From positions 930,001-994,000 of the forward strand of contig NZ_OBEK01000001.1 of NCBI RefSeq assembly GCF_900215625.1: a stretch of 64,000 bases of DNA. Direction: 5' to 3'. Numbering within the stretch: the stretch's first letter is position 1; the number at the start of each line of letters is the position of its first letter. The notes below the pieces were generated by a model, which saw nothing but the letters and a program-made list of their open reading frames with translations, ran no database searches and was not told where the DNA came from. A program made the position numbers and the translations under genes. The DNA comes from Terribacillus aidingensis. GTDB lineage: Bacteria; Bacillota; Bacilli; Bacillales; Amphibacillaceae. Of this stretch, positions 36,512-46,486 are shown piece by piece.

Positions 36512-38308
36512 ATGACGAATTCAGTATACAAAGCAGAGACACTAGCACTGCATGGCGGGCAAGCGCCAGATCCGACAACAGGTTCCAGAGCGGTGCCGCT
36601 TTATCAAACGACTTCATACTTGTTTCATGACACAGACCACGCAGAGCGCCTATTCGCTTTGGATGAGCCCGGCAATATTTACTCTCGTATTGGAAATCCT
36701 ACCGTAGATGTACTGGAAAAACGAATTGCATTATTGGAAGACGGTGTCGCTGCTGTTGGTGTAGCTTCCGGAATGGCAGCAATCAGCTACAGCATATTGA
36801 ATGTGGCAAGTGCCGGCGATGAAATCGTAGCTGCTGCGAACTTATATGGCGGAACATATAACTTGTTCCAGACAACGCTTCCTCGCTATGGAATTCAGGT
36901 GAAATTTGTCGATCCAACCGATCCGGAGGCATTCCGCGCAGCGATTACCGATAAAACGAAAGCTGTTTTTGCTGAAATCATCGGCAATCCGAGTTTGCAT
37001 GTACTTGATGTAGAAGCAGTTGCAGAAGTGGCGCACGCCGCAGGTATTCCGCTTATTGTGGACAGTACCTTTGCTACACCGATTCTCAGCAAACCGATTA
37101 CTCTTGGCGCAGATATTGTTGTCCATAGTGCAACAAAGTGGATTGGCGGGCATGGTACTTCTATTGGAGGATTGATTGTAGACGGGGGCCGGTTCGACTG
37201 GAATTCACCGAAATTTCCGACTTTTACTGAACCGGATCCAAGCTATAACGGCATACGTTATGCATTTGATTTTGGCACTCTTGCTTTCAGCACGAAGTTA
37301 CGCGTGCAATTGCTGCGTGATCTAGGTGCTGCCCTCAGTCCGTTTAATGCATGGCAGCTCATTCAAGGACTGGAAACGTTGCATTTGCGTATAGAGCGTC
37401 ATGTGCAAAACGCAGAAAAACTGGCGTACTACTTGGAGCAGCATCCGGCTGTTGATTGGGTTGCTTATCCAGGACTTAGCAGCCACCCTGCATACGAAAT
37501 AGCGAAAAGAGTGCTTCCGACAGGTGCCGGGTCCATCGTCAACTTTGGTATCAAAGGCGGAAAAGAAGCGGGTGCTGCGCTAATTAATAATGTTGCGCTT
37601 TGGTCACACGTAGCCAACGTAGGAGACGCAAAATCCTTAATTATTCATCCAGCCTCCACTACACATCAGCAGCTGGATGCCGAAGGATTAGCAGCAACAG
37701 GGGTAAAAGAAGAATTAGTTCGTTTGTCAGTTGGGATTGAATCAGTGGATGATCTTATTCATGACTTGGACCGTGCCTTGGAGAAGGCGACGGGTATCCG
37801 CTCTGAATCACGTGAGATCGTCATTAATGACGAAGCGGTTATACGTGAAGCACTCGGCAGTGATAAAGATGCTGATGGCCGTCAAAAAACGATTGCAGTT
37901 GTTGGTCTGAGCAGTAAAGAGCAGCGGCCGAGTAACCGCCTGGCAAGAAAAATGCAGCGACTAGGTTATAGAATTATTCCAGTTAATCCTGCAGAAACAA
38001 CGGTGTTAGGCGAAACGGCTTATCCGGATCTTACAAGCGTACCAGAGAAAATAGATATAGCACAGATTTTCCGCAGCCCCGAGGCAGCAGTAGAGCTGGC
38101 AAAAGAAGCGGCAGAAGTTCGACCAGCTATTTTTTGGCTGCAGGAAGGCGTCGTTTCACAAGAAGCTGCAGCAATTGCTCGAGAAGCTGGACTGGAAGTC
38201 GTTCACAACCGCTGCACATACAAAGAAGCACAACGTCTTCGCGGAACAATCAGCACATATACAGGTGAAGCGAATGAAAATGAAAATGGAGTTGGAGTTG
38301 ATGAGTAA
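36512..38308 (+). CDS. metY: O-acetylhomoserine sulfhydrylase (MetY) fused to a C-terminal CoA-binding domain
   Basis: A 598-residue protein. Residues 1 to about 430 are a Cys/Met-metabolism PLP enzyme with the PLP lysine in [10 protein letters not shown] and YSRIGNPT near the N-terminus. It would convert O-acetylhomoserine and sulfide to homocysteine and acetate. Residues about 455-580 form a CoA-binding (YccU-like) Rossmann domain: [38 protein letters not shown] and [11 protein letters not shown]. Ordinary MetY ends near residue 430, so this is a fusion. GGAGG precedes ATG 36512. Confidence 0.9.
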   Translation: MTNSVYKAETLALHGGQAPDPTTGSRAVPLYQTTSYLFHDTDHAERLFALDEPGNIYSRIGNPTVDVLEKRIALLEDGVAAVGVASGMAAISYSILNVASAGDEIVAAANLYGGTYNLFQTTLPRYGIQVKFVDPTDPEAFRAAITDKTKAVFAEIIGNPSLHVLDVEAVAEVAHAAGIPLIVDSTFATPILSKPITLGADIVVHSATKWIGGHGTSIGGLIVDGGRFDWNSPKFPTFTEPDPSYNGIRYAFDFGTLAFSTKLRVQLLRDLGAALSPFNAWQLIQGLETLHLRIERHVQNAEKLAYYLEQHPAVDWVAYPGLSSHPAYEIAKRVLPTGAGSIVNFGIKGGKEAGAALINNVALWSHVANVGDAKSLIIHPASTTHQQLDAEGLAATGVKEELVRLSVGIESVDDLIHDLDRALEKATGIRSESREIVINDEAVIREALGSDKDADGRQKTIAVVGLSSKEQRPSNRLARKMQRLGYRIIPVNPAETTVLGETAYPDLTSVPEKIDIAQIFRSPEAAVELAKEAAEVRPAIFWLQEGVVSQEAAAIAREAGLEVVHNRCTYKEAQRLRGTISTYTGEANENENGVGVDE

Positions 38309-39302
38309 AATCCCAGTTATTGATAAAAGAAGTCTGTTAGCGATAATCAGTCTGTTTTTAATCATTTTCCTGGCAGCATGCGGAAATGCCAGCAGCGCTT
38401 CGGGAGACCTGAAGCAGATACGTTTAGATTATGCCTATTATTCACCAGCTAGCCTTGTCATTAAGAACAAAGGCTGGGCGGAGGAAGCGTTCAAGGATCA
38501 AGACATTGAAGTGACATGGACGCTCAGTCAAGGCAGTAATAAGGCACTGGAATTCCTCAATAGCAATAGTGTGGATTTCGGCTCTACTGCAGGCAGTGCG
38601 GCTTTATTAGCTAAAGCAAATGGCAATCCAATTCAAGGTATCTACTTAGCATCTAAACCAGAATGGACAGCATTAGTAACGACAAAAGATAGTAAGATTA
38701 CGGATCCAGCTGAACTGAAAGGAAAGAAAGTTGCCGCTACGGTAGGAACAGATCCATATATTTTCCTTCAGCGCACATTGCAGGATGCCGGTCTCGATGA
38801 ACAGGATGTCCAAATTGTCAATCTGCAGCACGCAGACGGAGCAAGTGCTTTGCTTTCTGGTGACGTAGATGCCTGGGCAGGGCTTGATCCGCACATGGCA
38901 AAGCTTGAGTTGGAAAATGAAGCACAGCTGTTTTATCGTAATGCAGAATTCAATACGTACAATTTCTTAAATGTTCGAGAAGAATTCGCTGAGAATCACC
39001 CGGAAGAAGTAAAAGAAGTATTAAAGCTTTATGATAAGGCAAGAGCATGGATTAATGAAAATCCGGAAGAGACGGCTGAGATACTTGCCAAAGAAGCGGG
39101 GATTAGCCAAGAAGTTGCCGTACTACAGCTGGAACGGAATGATTTCTCTGAATCAGTTCCGGGAGAAGTGCAGCAAGAAATTCTGAGCCAGTCAGGTGCT
39201 GTACTTGAAAAAGCGAATCTTTGGAAGGGCAACAAAGCGATAGCGGAAACAGTCGACACGTATGTAGAACCAAAATTCGCAAAAGAACTAGAGGAGGAAT
39301 GA
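38301..39302 (+). CDS. ABC transporter substrate-binding lipoprotein, sulfonate/nitrate/taurine type
   Basis: A 333-residue SsuA-like periplasmic-type receptor. The signal peptide is [20 protein letters not shown] with the lipobox LAAC a few residues later. The body ([20 protein letters not shown] ... [20 protein letters not shown]) is typical of NitT/TauT/Ssu receptors. Several in-frame starts lie inside metY (for example ATG 38274). ATG 38301, overlapping the metY stop, gives the best signal peptide. It probably imports an organosulfur compound, but no SsuD-type monooxygenase is present in the operon. Confidence 0.85.
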   Translation: MSKIPVIDKRSLLAIISLFLIIFLAACGNASSASGDLKQIRLDYAYYSPASLVIKNKGWAEEAFKDQDIEVTWTLSQGSNKALEFLNSNSVDFGSTAGSAALLAKANGNPIQGIYLASKPEWTALVTTKDSKITDPAELKGKKVAATVGTDPYIFLQRTLQDAGLDEQDVQIVNLQHADGASALLSGDVDAWAGLDPHMAKLELENEAQLFYRNAEFNTYNFLNVREEFAENHPEEVKEVLKLYDKARAWINENPEETAEILAKEAGISQEVAVLQLERNDFSESVPGEVQQEILSQSGAVLEKANLWKGNKAIAETVDTYVEPKFAKELEEE

Positions 39303-39308
39303 TATTTT

Positions 39309-40088
39309 ATGTGGAAGAAACTGCGAACACATCCTGTACTGCTCGGTTCCCTGCTGCCTATTCTATTAGTAGCAGCTTGGGAGATCATGAGCCGTGCAGG
39401 AATCATTCCTGCCTATCAGCTGCCAGCTCCTAGTGCTATTCTTTCTACCGTTCTGGCTTACGTGCAAGATGGATCATTGCAAAATCATATTTTGCTAACT
39501 ATTTATCGGCTGCTTGTCGGTTTTGTGATTGGTACTGTGGCAGCAATTTTACTTGGAACACTTGTCGGCTATTCCGAACTGGCGGAAAAGATTTTCGACC
39601 CGTTGATGCAGGCATTTCGTTCCATCCCATCTCTTGCTTGGGTACCGCTTTTTATTCTGTGGATGGGAATTGGTGAGACTTCAAAAGTGACATTAATCGC
39701 AGTCGGCGTATTTTTCCCAGTTTACTTAAACATTGTGGATGGTATCCGGGGAGTTGATCGAAAACTGATCGAGGTTGGCAGAATGTATGGGTTGGATGGA
39801 GTGGCACTCGTTAGAAGAATCATCTTGCCGGCATCTTTGCCTTCCTTCCTTACCGGGCTGCGCAGCGGTCTTGGTCTGGGCTGGATGTTTGTCGTCGCAG
39901 CAGAAATCATGGGAGCAAGCCAAGGTCTTGGGTATTTGCTCATTCTTGGTCAAAATACATATGCTCCTGATGTCATTATCGCCAGTATTTTCTTATTTGC
40001 GCTGCTAGGTAAGCTGACCGACTGGGTGCTCAAACTTATTCAGAAACGATCGCTTCATTGGCAGGATACAGCGCTAGCAAAAAGATAA
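39309..40088 (+). CDS. ABC transporter permease, sulfonate/nitrate/taurine type
   Basis: A 259-residue membrane permease of the SsuC/TauC family with about six helices. The EAA loop that contacts the ATPase is seen around GRMYGLDGVALVRRIILPAS. AGGAGGAA precedes ATG 39309, seven bases after the receptor gene. It forms the channel with the next gene product. Confidence 0.92.
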   Translation: MWKKLRTHPVLLGSLLPILLVAAWEIMSRAGIIPAYQLPAPSAILSTVLAYVQDGSLQNHILLTIYRLLVGFVIGTVAAILLGTLVGYSELAEKIFDPLMQAFRSIPSLAWVPLFILWMGIGETSKVTLIAVGVFFPVYLNIVDGIRGVDRKLIEVGRMYGLDGVALVRRIILPASLPSFLTGLRSGLGLGWMFVVAAEIMGASQGLGYLLILGQNTYAPDVIIASIFLFALLGKLTDWVLKLIQKRSLHWQDTALAKR

Positions 40089-40103
40089 GGGAGAGGAAGC
40101 AGC

Positions 40104-40856
40104 ATGACAGTGCGCGTACAATCGTTTGGAAGGCGTTTTGGTGAAAAGCAAGTATTGCAAGGTGTCGATTTTTCTGTCGGACAGGGAGAAATCGTAAGTC
40201 TGCTCGGTACAAGCGGGTGCGGCAAGAGTACCGTTCTGCGGGCGCTAGCTGGACTGGATAAGGATTATGAAGGAAGTATTACGATTGAACCGGGACAGCG
40301 TATTGGTTTCATCTTTCAAGAACCCAGACTGCTGCCTTGGAAGACGGTGTTAGCGAATACAACTTTCGGACTGAAAGGCGACAAACAAGCAAACGAGGAA
40401 AAAGCACGCCGGTATTTGGAGCTGGTCGGGTTAAGAGAAGCGGAGAAGCTCTATCCGCGTGAATTATCCGGCGGAATGGCACAGCGGGCAGCTATTGCTC
40501 GCGCGCTTGTCACCGAACCGGACATTCTTTTGCTGGATGAACCATTCAGTGCGCTTGACGCCTTCACGAAGATGCAGCTGCAAGAGCTGCTGCTGAAGAT
40601 TTGGGAAGAAATACGCACGACGATTGTTCTCGTGACGCATGATATTGATGAAGCCTTGTATTTGAGCGATCGTGTGCTGCTATTGCAAGGAAGGCCATCG
40701 ACATTAGCCAGAGATTTGAAAATTGCATTATCAAGACCTCGTTCCCGGGGAAGTGCTAGTTTAGGAAAGTGGAAACAAGATTTACTAGATCTATTAGAAG
40801 GGAAGGATACGGCATATGACTACAGCCTTGTCGCCGAAGTTGGGCAGAAAGCATAA
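40104..40856 (+). CDS. ABC transporter ATP-binding protein, sulfonate/nitrate/taurine type
   Basis: A 250-residue ATPase: Walker A GTSGCGKST, Q-loop IFQEPRLLPW, signature LSGGMAQRAAIARAL, Walker B LLLDEPFSALD and H-loop VTHD. It energises the SsuA/SsuC-type transporter encoded just upstream. Its 3' end overlaps the acetyl-CoA synthetase start by 41 bp, so the two are tightly coupled. GAGAGGAAG precedes ATG 40104. Confidence 0.94.
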   Translation: MTVRVQSFGRRFGEKQVLQGVDFSVGQGEIVSLLGTSGCGKSTVLRALAGLDKDYEGSITIEPGQRIGFIFQEPRLLPWKTVLANTTFGLKGDKQANEEKARRYLELVGLREAEKLYPRELSGGMAQRAAIARALVTEPDILLLDEPFSALDAFTKMQLQELLLKIWEEIRTTIVLVTHDIDEALYLSDRVLLLQGRPSTLARDLKIALSRPRSRGSASLGKWKQDLLDLLEGKDTAYDYSLVAEVGQKA

Positions 40857-42501
40857 TCTAGCAAGTTATCAAGAAGCATTAAATACACATGATTGGAATG
40901 CGCTGGAAGAGAAGTTATTGAGCAGGAAAAAAGGAAAATGCAATGCAGCTTATGAAGCTGTTGACCGGCACGTGGAAGAAGGATATGGCAGCAAAACAGC
41001 GCTGCATTATGTAAGAGATGGTGTATTACAGGAAAGTCTGTCTTTTGAACAGCTGCAGCAAAAGGTAGAACACTATGCAAAGGTTCTTCGTGCGCATGGC
41101 GTTAAAAAAGGTGATCGTGTCTTTATCTTTCTTCCGAAAAATCCGGAGTGCTATGTCGCTATCTTGGCAGCGATACGGGTTGGTGCCATCGCGGGGCCAT
41201 TATTTGAAGCATTTATGGAAGACGCCGTGCGCGACCGAATAAATGATTGCAAAGGAACATTGCTTATAACAGATCAAGATTTGATCAAACGGGTGCCGGC
41301 AGACGATATCCCTTCCTTGCAGGAAATTCTTTTAATAGAAGAAATTAACGCAGCCAATCCGGATGCGACTCATTCAGGTGAAGTAGAATGGGTGGATAAA
41401 GAAGATGGACTGCTGATTCATTACACGAGCGGCTCAACAGGCAAACCCAAAGGTGTTCTGCATGCCCATCGTTCCCTTGTTCATCATGCTGTGTCTGGTA
41501 AATGGGTATTAGACATTAACGATGAGGATGTCTACTGGTGCACCTCGCATCCTGGCTGGGTAACAGGAAGTGTTTATGGGCTGTTTGCTCCGTGGCTTAA
41601 TCGTGCAACGATTGTCATTCAAGGAGGCCGTTTTCAAGCAGAAGCTTGGTATAAAATTATCGAGGAACTGAAAGTGACAACGCTGTACAGTGCGCCAACC
41701 GCTTTTCGTCTGCTGAAGGCAAAAGGAGAACTGTATAAAGATTATGATCTATCCAGCTTGCGGCACATCTTAAGTGTAGGAGAACCGCTTAACCCAGAAG
41801 TCATTACATGGGCTTGGGAAAATCTGCAGCTGCGCATCCATGATACATGGTGGATGACGGAGACAGGCGGACACATTATTGTAAACCTGCCTGCTGAGCC
41901 GATTAAACCTGGTTCGATGGGTCGTGCATTTCCGGGGATTCAGGTTGGAATCCTGGATGAAGAGGGAAATGAATTACCCGCCAATACGATTGGTCAGCTG
42001 GCGGTCAAAACACCGTGGCCAGGATTAATGCAGGATATTTGGGGAGACAGAGGCAAGTACGCTAGTTATTTTGTCTATTCCGGCTGGTATATATCCGGCG
42101 ACCTTGCTTTAAAAGATGAGGATGGGTATGTTTTCTTTCAAGGACGAAATGATGACATGATCAATTCCTCCGGCGAGCGAATCGGTCCCTTTGAAGTAGA
42201 AAGTAAGCTGATTGAGCATCCAGCTGTTGCCGAAGCAGGAGTCATCGGTAAACCAGATCCTGTTCGCGGAGAAATTGTGAAAGCCTTTATCACACTGCGA
42301 GATGGCTTTGAAGAAACGCAGGAGCTGCTTGACTCTCTACGCTTATTTGTTCGCAAAAATCTAGCTGCGCATGCGGCACCAAGGGAAATTGAGGTAATGA
42401 CAGAACTGCCGAAAACGCAGATTAGCGGAAAGATATTACGCCGGGAATTGAAACAGCGTGAATTAGATAAGCAACTAGCATTCAAAGCGCCTTCCAAGTA
42501 A
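40816..42501 (+). CDS. Acetyl-CoA synthetase-like AMP-forming ligase (AcsA-type)
   Basis: A 561-residue ANL-superfamily ligase very like B. subtilis AcsA: P-loop HYTSGSTGKPKGVLH, acetate-pocket region DVYWCTSHPGWVTG, WWMTETGGH and the C-terminal acetylatable Lys in ISGKILRREL. It should form acetyl-CoA (or a similar short acyl-CoA) from acid, ATP and CoA. It starts inside the ATPase gene at ATG 40816 after GGGAAGG. In this operon it could recycle the acetate released by MetY, a role I infer from context. Confidence 0.88.
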   Translation: MTTALSPKLGRKHNLASYQEALNTHDWNALEEKLLSRKKGKCNAAYEAVDRHVEEGYGSKTALHYVRDGVLQESLSFEQLQQKVEHYAKVLRAHGVKKGDRVFIFLPKNPECYVAILAAIRVGAIAGPLFEAFMEDAVRDRINDCKGTLLITDQDLIKRVPADDIPSLQEILLIEEINAANPDATHSGEVEWVDKEDGLLIHYTSGSTGKPKGVLHAHRSLVHHAVSGKWVLDINDEDVYWCTSHPGWVTGSVYGLFAPWLNRATIVIQGGRFQAEAWYKIIEELKVTTLYSAPTAFRLLKAKGELYKDYDLSSLRHILSVGEPLNPEVITWAWENLQLRIHDTWWMTETGGHIIVNLPAEPIKPGSMGRAFPGIQVGILDEEGNELPANTIGQLAVKTPWPGLMQDIWGDRGKYASYFVYSGWYISGDLALKDEDGYVFFQGRNDDMINSSGERIGPFEVESKLIEHPAVAEAGVIGKPDPVRGEIVKAFITLRDGFEETQELLDSLRLFVRKNLAAHAAPREIEVMTELPKTQISGKILRRELKQRELDKQLAFKAPSK

Positions 42502-42515
42502 TGGGAGGCGTTTCT
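42484..42515 (+). terminator. Possible terminator at the end of the methionine operon
   Basis: AAAGCGCCTTCC and GGGAGGCGTTTC pair across the stop codon of the ligase gene. The T run is short. Confidence 0.45.
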
Positions 42516-42687
42516 TATGGAAATAATGCACGAAAGAAGTGTAATTTTTTCCTGGAGTTAACTACACCAGACAGTACCTGATTCGACCTTCAAAGTACTC
42601 CCGGATTGCGGGCATTTCTGCATGATTGACACCCGTCCTTAGTCTCAGAAGAAATAATGGAGCATATGGAAAAGATAGGGTAACAAG

Positions 42688-42714
42688 GAATCGGCTGTGC
42701 GCCGGCTTTTTTGA
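42688..42714 (+). terminator. Terminator-like hairpin before manganese catalase 3
   Basis: CGGC and GCCG around TGTGC, followed by six T residues. No gene ends directly before it. The rest of 42516-42687 shows no ORF or repeat that I can support. Confidence 0.45.
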
Positions 42715-42774
42715 TGCAGAATAGTTACATGGCAACCGGACAACCTAAAGGAAACATATTTAGGGGGTCAATTC

Positions 42775-43644
42775 ATGTTTTATCATGTTAAACAATTGCA
42801 ATATAACGCCAAACCTACTCGTCCAGATCCGGTATATGCGAAAAAGTTACAAGAAGTCTTAGGCGGACAGTTCGGTGAAATTTCTGTCATGATGCAGTAT
42901 ATGTTTCAAGGCTGGAACTGTCGTGCAGAAGGAAAATACAAAGATATGCTTTTAGATATTGCGACAGAAGAAATCGCACATGTGGAAATGCTTGCAACGA
43001 TGATTGCACAACTGCTTGATGGTGCGCCAGCGCACGCCCAGGATGAAGCAGCAAAAGATCCTGTAGTAGAAGCAGTATTAGGTGGTATGAACCCTCAGCA
43101 TGCAATTGTTGGTGGTTTAGGAGCCAAACCAGATGATAGTACTGGGTATCCTTGGACAGCGCGTTACATTGTTTCCAGCGGTAACTTGCTGGCAGACTTC
43201 CGGGCGAATTTGAATGCCGAATCACAAGGACGTCTGCAAGTATGCCGACTTTATGAAATGACGACAGATCCTGGTGTCCGGGATATGCTTTCTTTCCTGA
43301 TTGCCAGAGACACGATGCACCAAAACCAATGGATGGCTGCCATTGAAGAGTTGGAAGCTCCACAAGGAGCAATTGTTCCAAGTACTTTCAACCAAGAGGC
43401 GGAAAAGCAAGAAGTATCTTATTCGTTCATGAACTTCTCAGAGGGAGAAGAAAGTAAGAGCGGACGCTGGGCAAATGGACCAACCCTAGATGGACAAGCT
43501 ACTTTCGAATATGACGCAGCGCCAAAGCCAATGGGACAGATTCCTATTTTGCAGCCGGGACCTGCTTATATCCATGGTACCCCGCCGGAAGAGCTGCGTA
43601 TCCAGCGCGGCACAGGCAAGATGGAACCACCAGGGCAAGGGTAA
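42775..43644 (+). CDS. Manganese catalase family protein (paralogue 3 of 3)
   Basis: A 289-residue dimanganese catalase of the YjqC/CotJC type with Glu35, Glu66 and His69 and the later Glu (AESQGRLQ) and His (DTMHQNQW) ligands. The C-terminal tail is longer than in the other two copies (EELRIQRGTGKMEPPGQG). TTAGGGGG precedes ATG 42775. A YetF-type membrane gene begins six bases after its stop, so they are one transcription unit. That pairing suggests a shared stress or sporulation role (inference). Confidence 0.9.
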   Translation: MFYHVKQLQYNAKPTRPDPVYAKKLQEVLGGQFGEISVMMQYMFQGWNCRAEGKYKDMLLDIATEEIAHVEMLATMIAQLLDGAPAHAQDEAAKDPVVEAVLGGMNPQHAIVGGLGAKPDDSTGYPWTARYIVSSGNLLADFRANLNAESQGRLQVCRLYEMTTDPGVRDMLSFLIARDTMHQNQWMAAIEELEAPQGAIVPSTFNQEAEKQEVSYSFMNFSEGEESKSGRWANGPTLDGQATFEYDAAPKPMGQIPILQPGPAYIHGTPPEELRIQRGTGKMEPPGQG

Positions 43645-43650
43645 GAAACA

Positions 43651-44316
43651 ATGGGGATTGCAGAAGTTACACTGCGCAGTCTAATCGGGTTTGCAGTCTT
43701 GTTTATCGTTGCAAGGGTCTTAGGGAAAAAGCTGATTGCACAAATGACATTCTTTGATTTTGTTACCGGCATTACAATTGGCTCCGTTACCGCTAACCTT
43801 ATTTTAAACAAGCAAATTCGGTTGACAACGGGTGTGTATGCGTTATTAATCTTTGGTTTTCTGACATTAGCTTTAGGGTTGTTAACCATCAAAGTTTTTT
43901 CGGCACGAAAAGTACTGAGTGGCGAGCCGCTTTTAATTATCAAAAACGGCAAAATATACGAGCAAGGCATGATGCATGCCAGACTTTCTGTTGATAGTCT
44001 GCTGCATCAGCTAAGGAAGAAAAATATCTTTTATTTGGATGATGTGGATTTTGCTTTTTTCGAAACAGATGGGACAATATCCCCTAATCAAAAAAAAACG
44101 CAAAGTGAGCAAAGCAGCGGAAGAGGGCTGCCGCAAACCTTCATTATAGATGGGCGGGTATTAGAGGATTCTTTACAGGCATTGAATAAGGATAAAAAGT
44201 GGCTGGATAATCTATTAGCTTCTCACCAGACGAAGCTGAAAGATGTTTTCGTCGCCCAACTGGACCAAAATGACAACTTATATATCGATTACAGACAAGA
44301 CAGACAGCCTCAATAA
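43651..44316 (+). CDS. DUF421/YetF-family membrane protein
   Basis: A 221-residue protein with three N-terminal membrane helices (LIGFAVLFIVARVLGKKLIA ... VYALLIFGFLTLALGLLTI) and a C-terminal cytoplasmic YetF domain (LIIKNGKIYEQGMMHARLSV). B. subtilis has several such paralogues (YetF, YdfR, YkjA) with unclear function; some are spore-membrane proteins. It is coupled to manganese catalase 3. Its 3' end overlaps the convergent coat F-like gene by seven bases inside a shared hairpin. Confidence 0.85.
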   Translation: MGIAEVTLRSLIGFAVLFIVARVLGKKLIAQMTFFDFVTGITIGSVTANLILNKQIRLTTGVYALLIFGFLTLALGLLTIKVFSARKVLSGEPLLIIKNGKIYEQGMMHARLSVDSLLHQLRKKNIFYLDDVDFAFFETDGTISPNQKKTQSEQSSGRGLPQTFIIDGRVLEDSLQALNKDKKWLDNLLASHQTKLKDVFVAQLDQNDNLYIDYRQDRQPQ

Positions 44317-44330
44317 GGGCTGTCTTTTTT
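44303..44330 (+). terminator. Terminator after the YetF-type gene
   Basis: GACAGCC (44303-44309) pairs with GGCTGTC (44318-44324), followed by TTTTTT. It overlaps the 3' ends of both convergent genes. Confidence 0.85.
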
Positions 44331-44843
44331 TGCACGCATATTAACATGGAACTTATTATAAACGGCCTGTTGAGAAGTCATGTCAGCCAGCGGGATAAGT
44401 TCTCCTTCGGTTTGCTGCAGCAGTCTCGTGTATGCATCTTGCAGCATGCTGTTTTGATAAGCCATTTGTAAATGCACATGTCTGACATTGCTGTCCTTCA
44501 TCATTTGTGCTGATTGGAAGTTGACGTTTCCCATCATTTTGGCGGTACTGCGCAGCTCTAGTAACAGCTCTTGCTCCTGGGGTGTAAGACTTCCGTAAGT
44601 CACCTGTTCGTTTAAGGAAAGGACAGGAAGCGCTACGTGAGAATATCTTGACGGATTGATTAGCTCCAGCATGACAGCTGTGTGTGTCTGCAGCATTTGC
44701 AGGTGGGATTGTAAGATTGCTTGTAAGGCAGGATTGGCAATCAGCTCTCTATAACGTGTCAGTTTATTGATCTCGCCTATATGTGATTGGAGATGCTCGG
44801 TCATTAAGCCTAAATCGGCAGCAGGGATTCGCATGGTATCCAT
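44310..44843 (-). CDS. Spore coat protein, CotF-like
   Basis: A 177-residue protein with a Coat F-type helical domain: an N-terminal helix (LGLMTEHLQSHIGEINKLTR) and a ferritin-like helical bundle rich in Gln/Met/His (LQSHLQMLQTHTAVMLELI, ... VHLQMAYQNSMLQDAYTRLL). No signal peptide. Coat F proteins belong to the spore coat of Bacillaceae. The identification is by overall pattern. The family is diverse, and YhcQ/YdgB-type paralogues are equally possible. It is transcribed alone, convergent with the YetF-type gene. Confidence 0.7.
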   Translation of the reverse strand: MDTMRIPAADLGLMTEHLQSHIGEINKLTRYRELIANPALQAILQSHLQMLQTHTAVMLELINPSRYSHVALPVLSLNEQVTYGSLTPQEQELLLELRSTAKMMGNVNFQSAQMMKDSNVRHVHLQMAYQNSMLQDAYTRLLQQTEGELIPLADMTSQQAVYNKFHVNMRAKKDSPY

Positions 44844-44952
44844 CCTATCTTGTTAATTTCTCAATAAATTATGTTTATTCGAATGAAAACGCTACCGTGA
44901 CAAGCGTTGCTATAAACAGAGAAAATTGTTTCAATTAATTAGCGCAAAGCCC

Positions 44953-44980
44953 TTTACATTCCAGAAAAAAGGACTATTAT
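44953..44980 (+). promoter_or_regulatory. Promoter of the MATE transporter gene
   Basis: TTTACA (44953-44958) and TATTAT (44975-44980) with a 16-bp spacer. A cre-like ATGAAAACGCTACC lies 70 bp upstream (44883-44896), of uncertain meaning. Confidence 0.6.
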
Positions 44981-45018
44981 AGAGTGAGTTTGATTTTAAT
45001 TGAAAAGGAGAATGTCTG

Positions 45019-46389
45019 TTGGGTCATCCAACTTCTACTGCTTCTGAGCAAACATTGTTTCGTATCTCCTGGCCGCTGTTTATTGAATTAGCACTTCATA
45101 TGGGAATGGGTATCGTTGCTACACTGATGCTGAGTCATTACTCAGATTTAGCTGCTGCCGGAGTAGGCGTAGCCAATCAGCTGATTAGCATTTTTATTTT
45201 GGTTTTTAACGTCACGTCAATTGCTTCTATGATTATTATCGGCCAGAAGCTCGGTGCAGAAGATTTGGCAAAAGCCCGGCAGACTGCCCGGACAGCTTTC
45301 GGCATGAACTTCTGGTTCGGTTTGATTGTTTCTGCTGTCGTCGTCCTTTTTGGTTCGGCTTTTCTAAGTTTCTTTGATTTGAAAGGTGACACGCTTGCTT
45401 ATGCGACTACCTTTGTGAAGATATGCGGTGCGTCGCTGTTCTTGGAATCTCTGTCTTTAACGCTTAGTGCGATTCTTCGTGCGAATGGCCGGACAAAGGT
45501 ATCCATGGTTGTTGCTGTTCTAATGAATGTTTTAAGTGTACTTGGTTATTTGGTTGCCATATTCGGTTTGTTCGGCATGCCAATTACAGGTGTTGTCGGT
45601 GTATCTTGGACAATTGTAATTGCCCGTATCTTTGCCGTTGCTGTACTGTTTTATTTTGTGTATCGCTACTTGGCAATTCGTTTTACAGGTACGCATCTGA
45701 TCAAGCTGAACATCCAAGATATCAAGGACATTCTTGTCATCGGTGTTCCGTCTGCAGCTGAGAATTTATCTTATCAATATTCGCAAATTGTCATTACTGC
45801 AATAGTTGCAAACTTTGGTGACGCTTCTTTGGCAGCGCGTGTCTACATTAATAATATTTCCATGCTTTGTTACTTGTTTACATTATCTATCGCAGAAGGT
45901 ACACAGCTGCTTGTATCCCGTTATATTGGAGGAAAACAATATGACAGAGCGCTGAAACGCGGATTGCGAACATTAAAAATCGCAATGGTCGCTTCTTTTA
46001 TCGTATCAATGGGCTTTGCACTGACAGGTGCACCTATTTTACAGATGTTTACGGATGACCCAGCTATTTTGGCTGTAGGAATTCCTATTCTTTGGGCAGT
46101 TGCTTTTACAGAACCTGGGCGTGCGATGAATATCGTGTTAATGAGCTCGCTAAAATCAGCCGGAGATGCGAAGTTCCCAGCTATTATCGGTGTGATTAGC
46201 ATGTGGGGGATTGCGGTTCTTCTCAGCTATGGATTAGGCGTATCCTTTGGTCTTGGATTATTAGGTGTCTGGATTGCAATGGGTATCGATGAATGGTTCC
46301 GCGGAATCTTTGCATATCGAAGATGGCGCTCCCGTCCATGGGAGAAAAAAGAAAAAGCAGCTGTTCCGGAAACGGCGCTTACACAATGA
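45019..46389 (+). CDS. MATE-family multidrug/sodium antiporter
   Basis: A 456-residue transporter with 12 hydrophobic helices and the two-fold MATE repeat (FRISWPLFIELALHMGMGIVA in the first half, VIGVPSAAENLSYQYSQIVI in the second). Such proteins export cationic compounds in exchange for Na+ or H+; the substrate is not predictable. TTG 45019 is chosen with AAAGGAG eight bases upstream; an ATG at 45012 is in another frame. It is flanked by its own promoter and terminator. Confidence 0.9.
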   Translation: MGHPTSTASEQTLFRISWPLFIELALHMGMGIVATLMLSHYSDLAAAGVGVANQLISIFILVFNVTSIASMIIIGQKLGAEDLAKARQTARTAFGMNFWFGLIVSAVVVLFGSAFLSFFDLKGDTLAYATTFVKICGASLFLESLSLTLSAILRANGRTKVSMVVAVLMNVLSVLGYLVAIFGLFGMPITGVVGVSWTIVIARIFAVAVLFYFVYRYLAIRFTGTHLIKLNIQDIKDILVIGVPSAAENLSYQYSQIVITAIVANFGDASLAARVYINNISMLCYLFTLSIAEGTQLLVSRYIGGKQYDRALKRGLRTLKIAMVASFIVSMGFALTGAPILQMFTDDPAILAVGIPILWAVAFTEPGRAMNIVLMSSLKSAGDAKFPAIIGVISMWGIAVLLSYGLGVSFGLGLLGVWIAMGIDEWFRGIFAYRRWRSRPWEKKEKAAVPETALTQ

Positions 46390-46397
46390 TAGAAGAA

Positions 46398-46427
46398 AGG
46401 CATCGGCTGCGCGCCGATGCCTTTTTG
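46398..46427 (+). terminator. Terminator after the MATE gene
   Basis: AGGCATCGGC/GCCGATGCCT with a five-base loop and TTTTT. Confidence 0.92.
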
Positions 46428-46486
46428 TTTTGAAATTGTTAAGTTAAAAAAATATATGAATTAATTATTTTTTTAGATGTTTTAAG

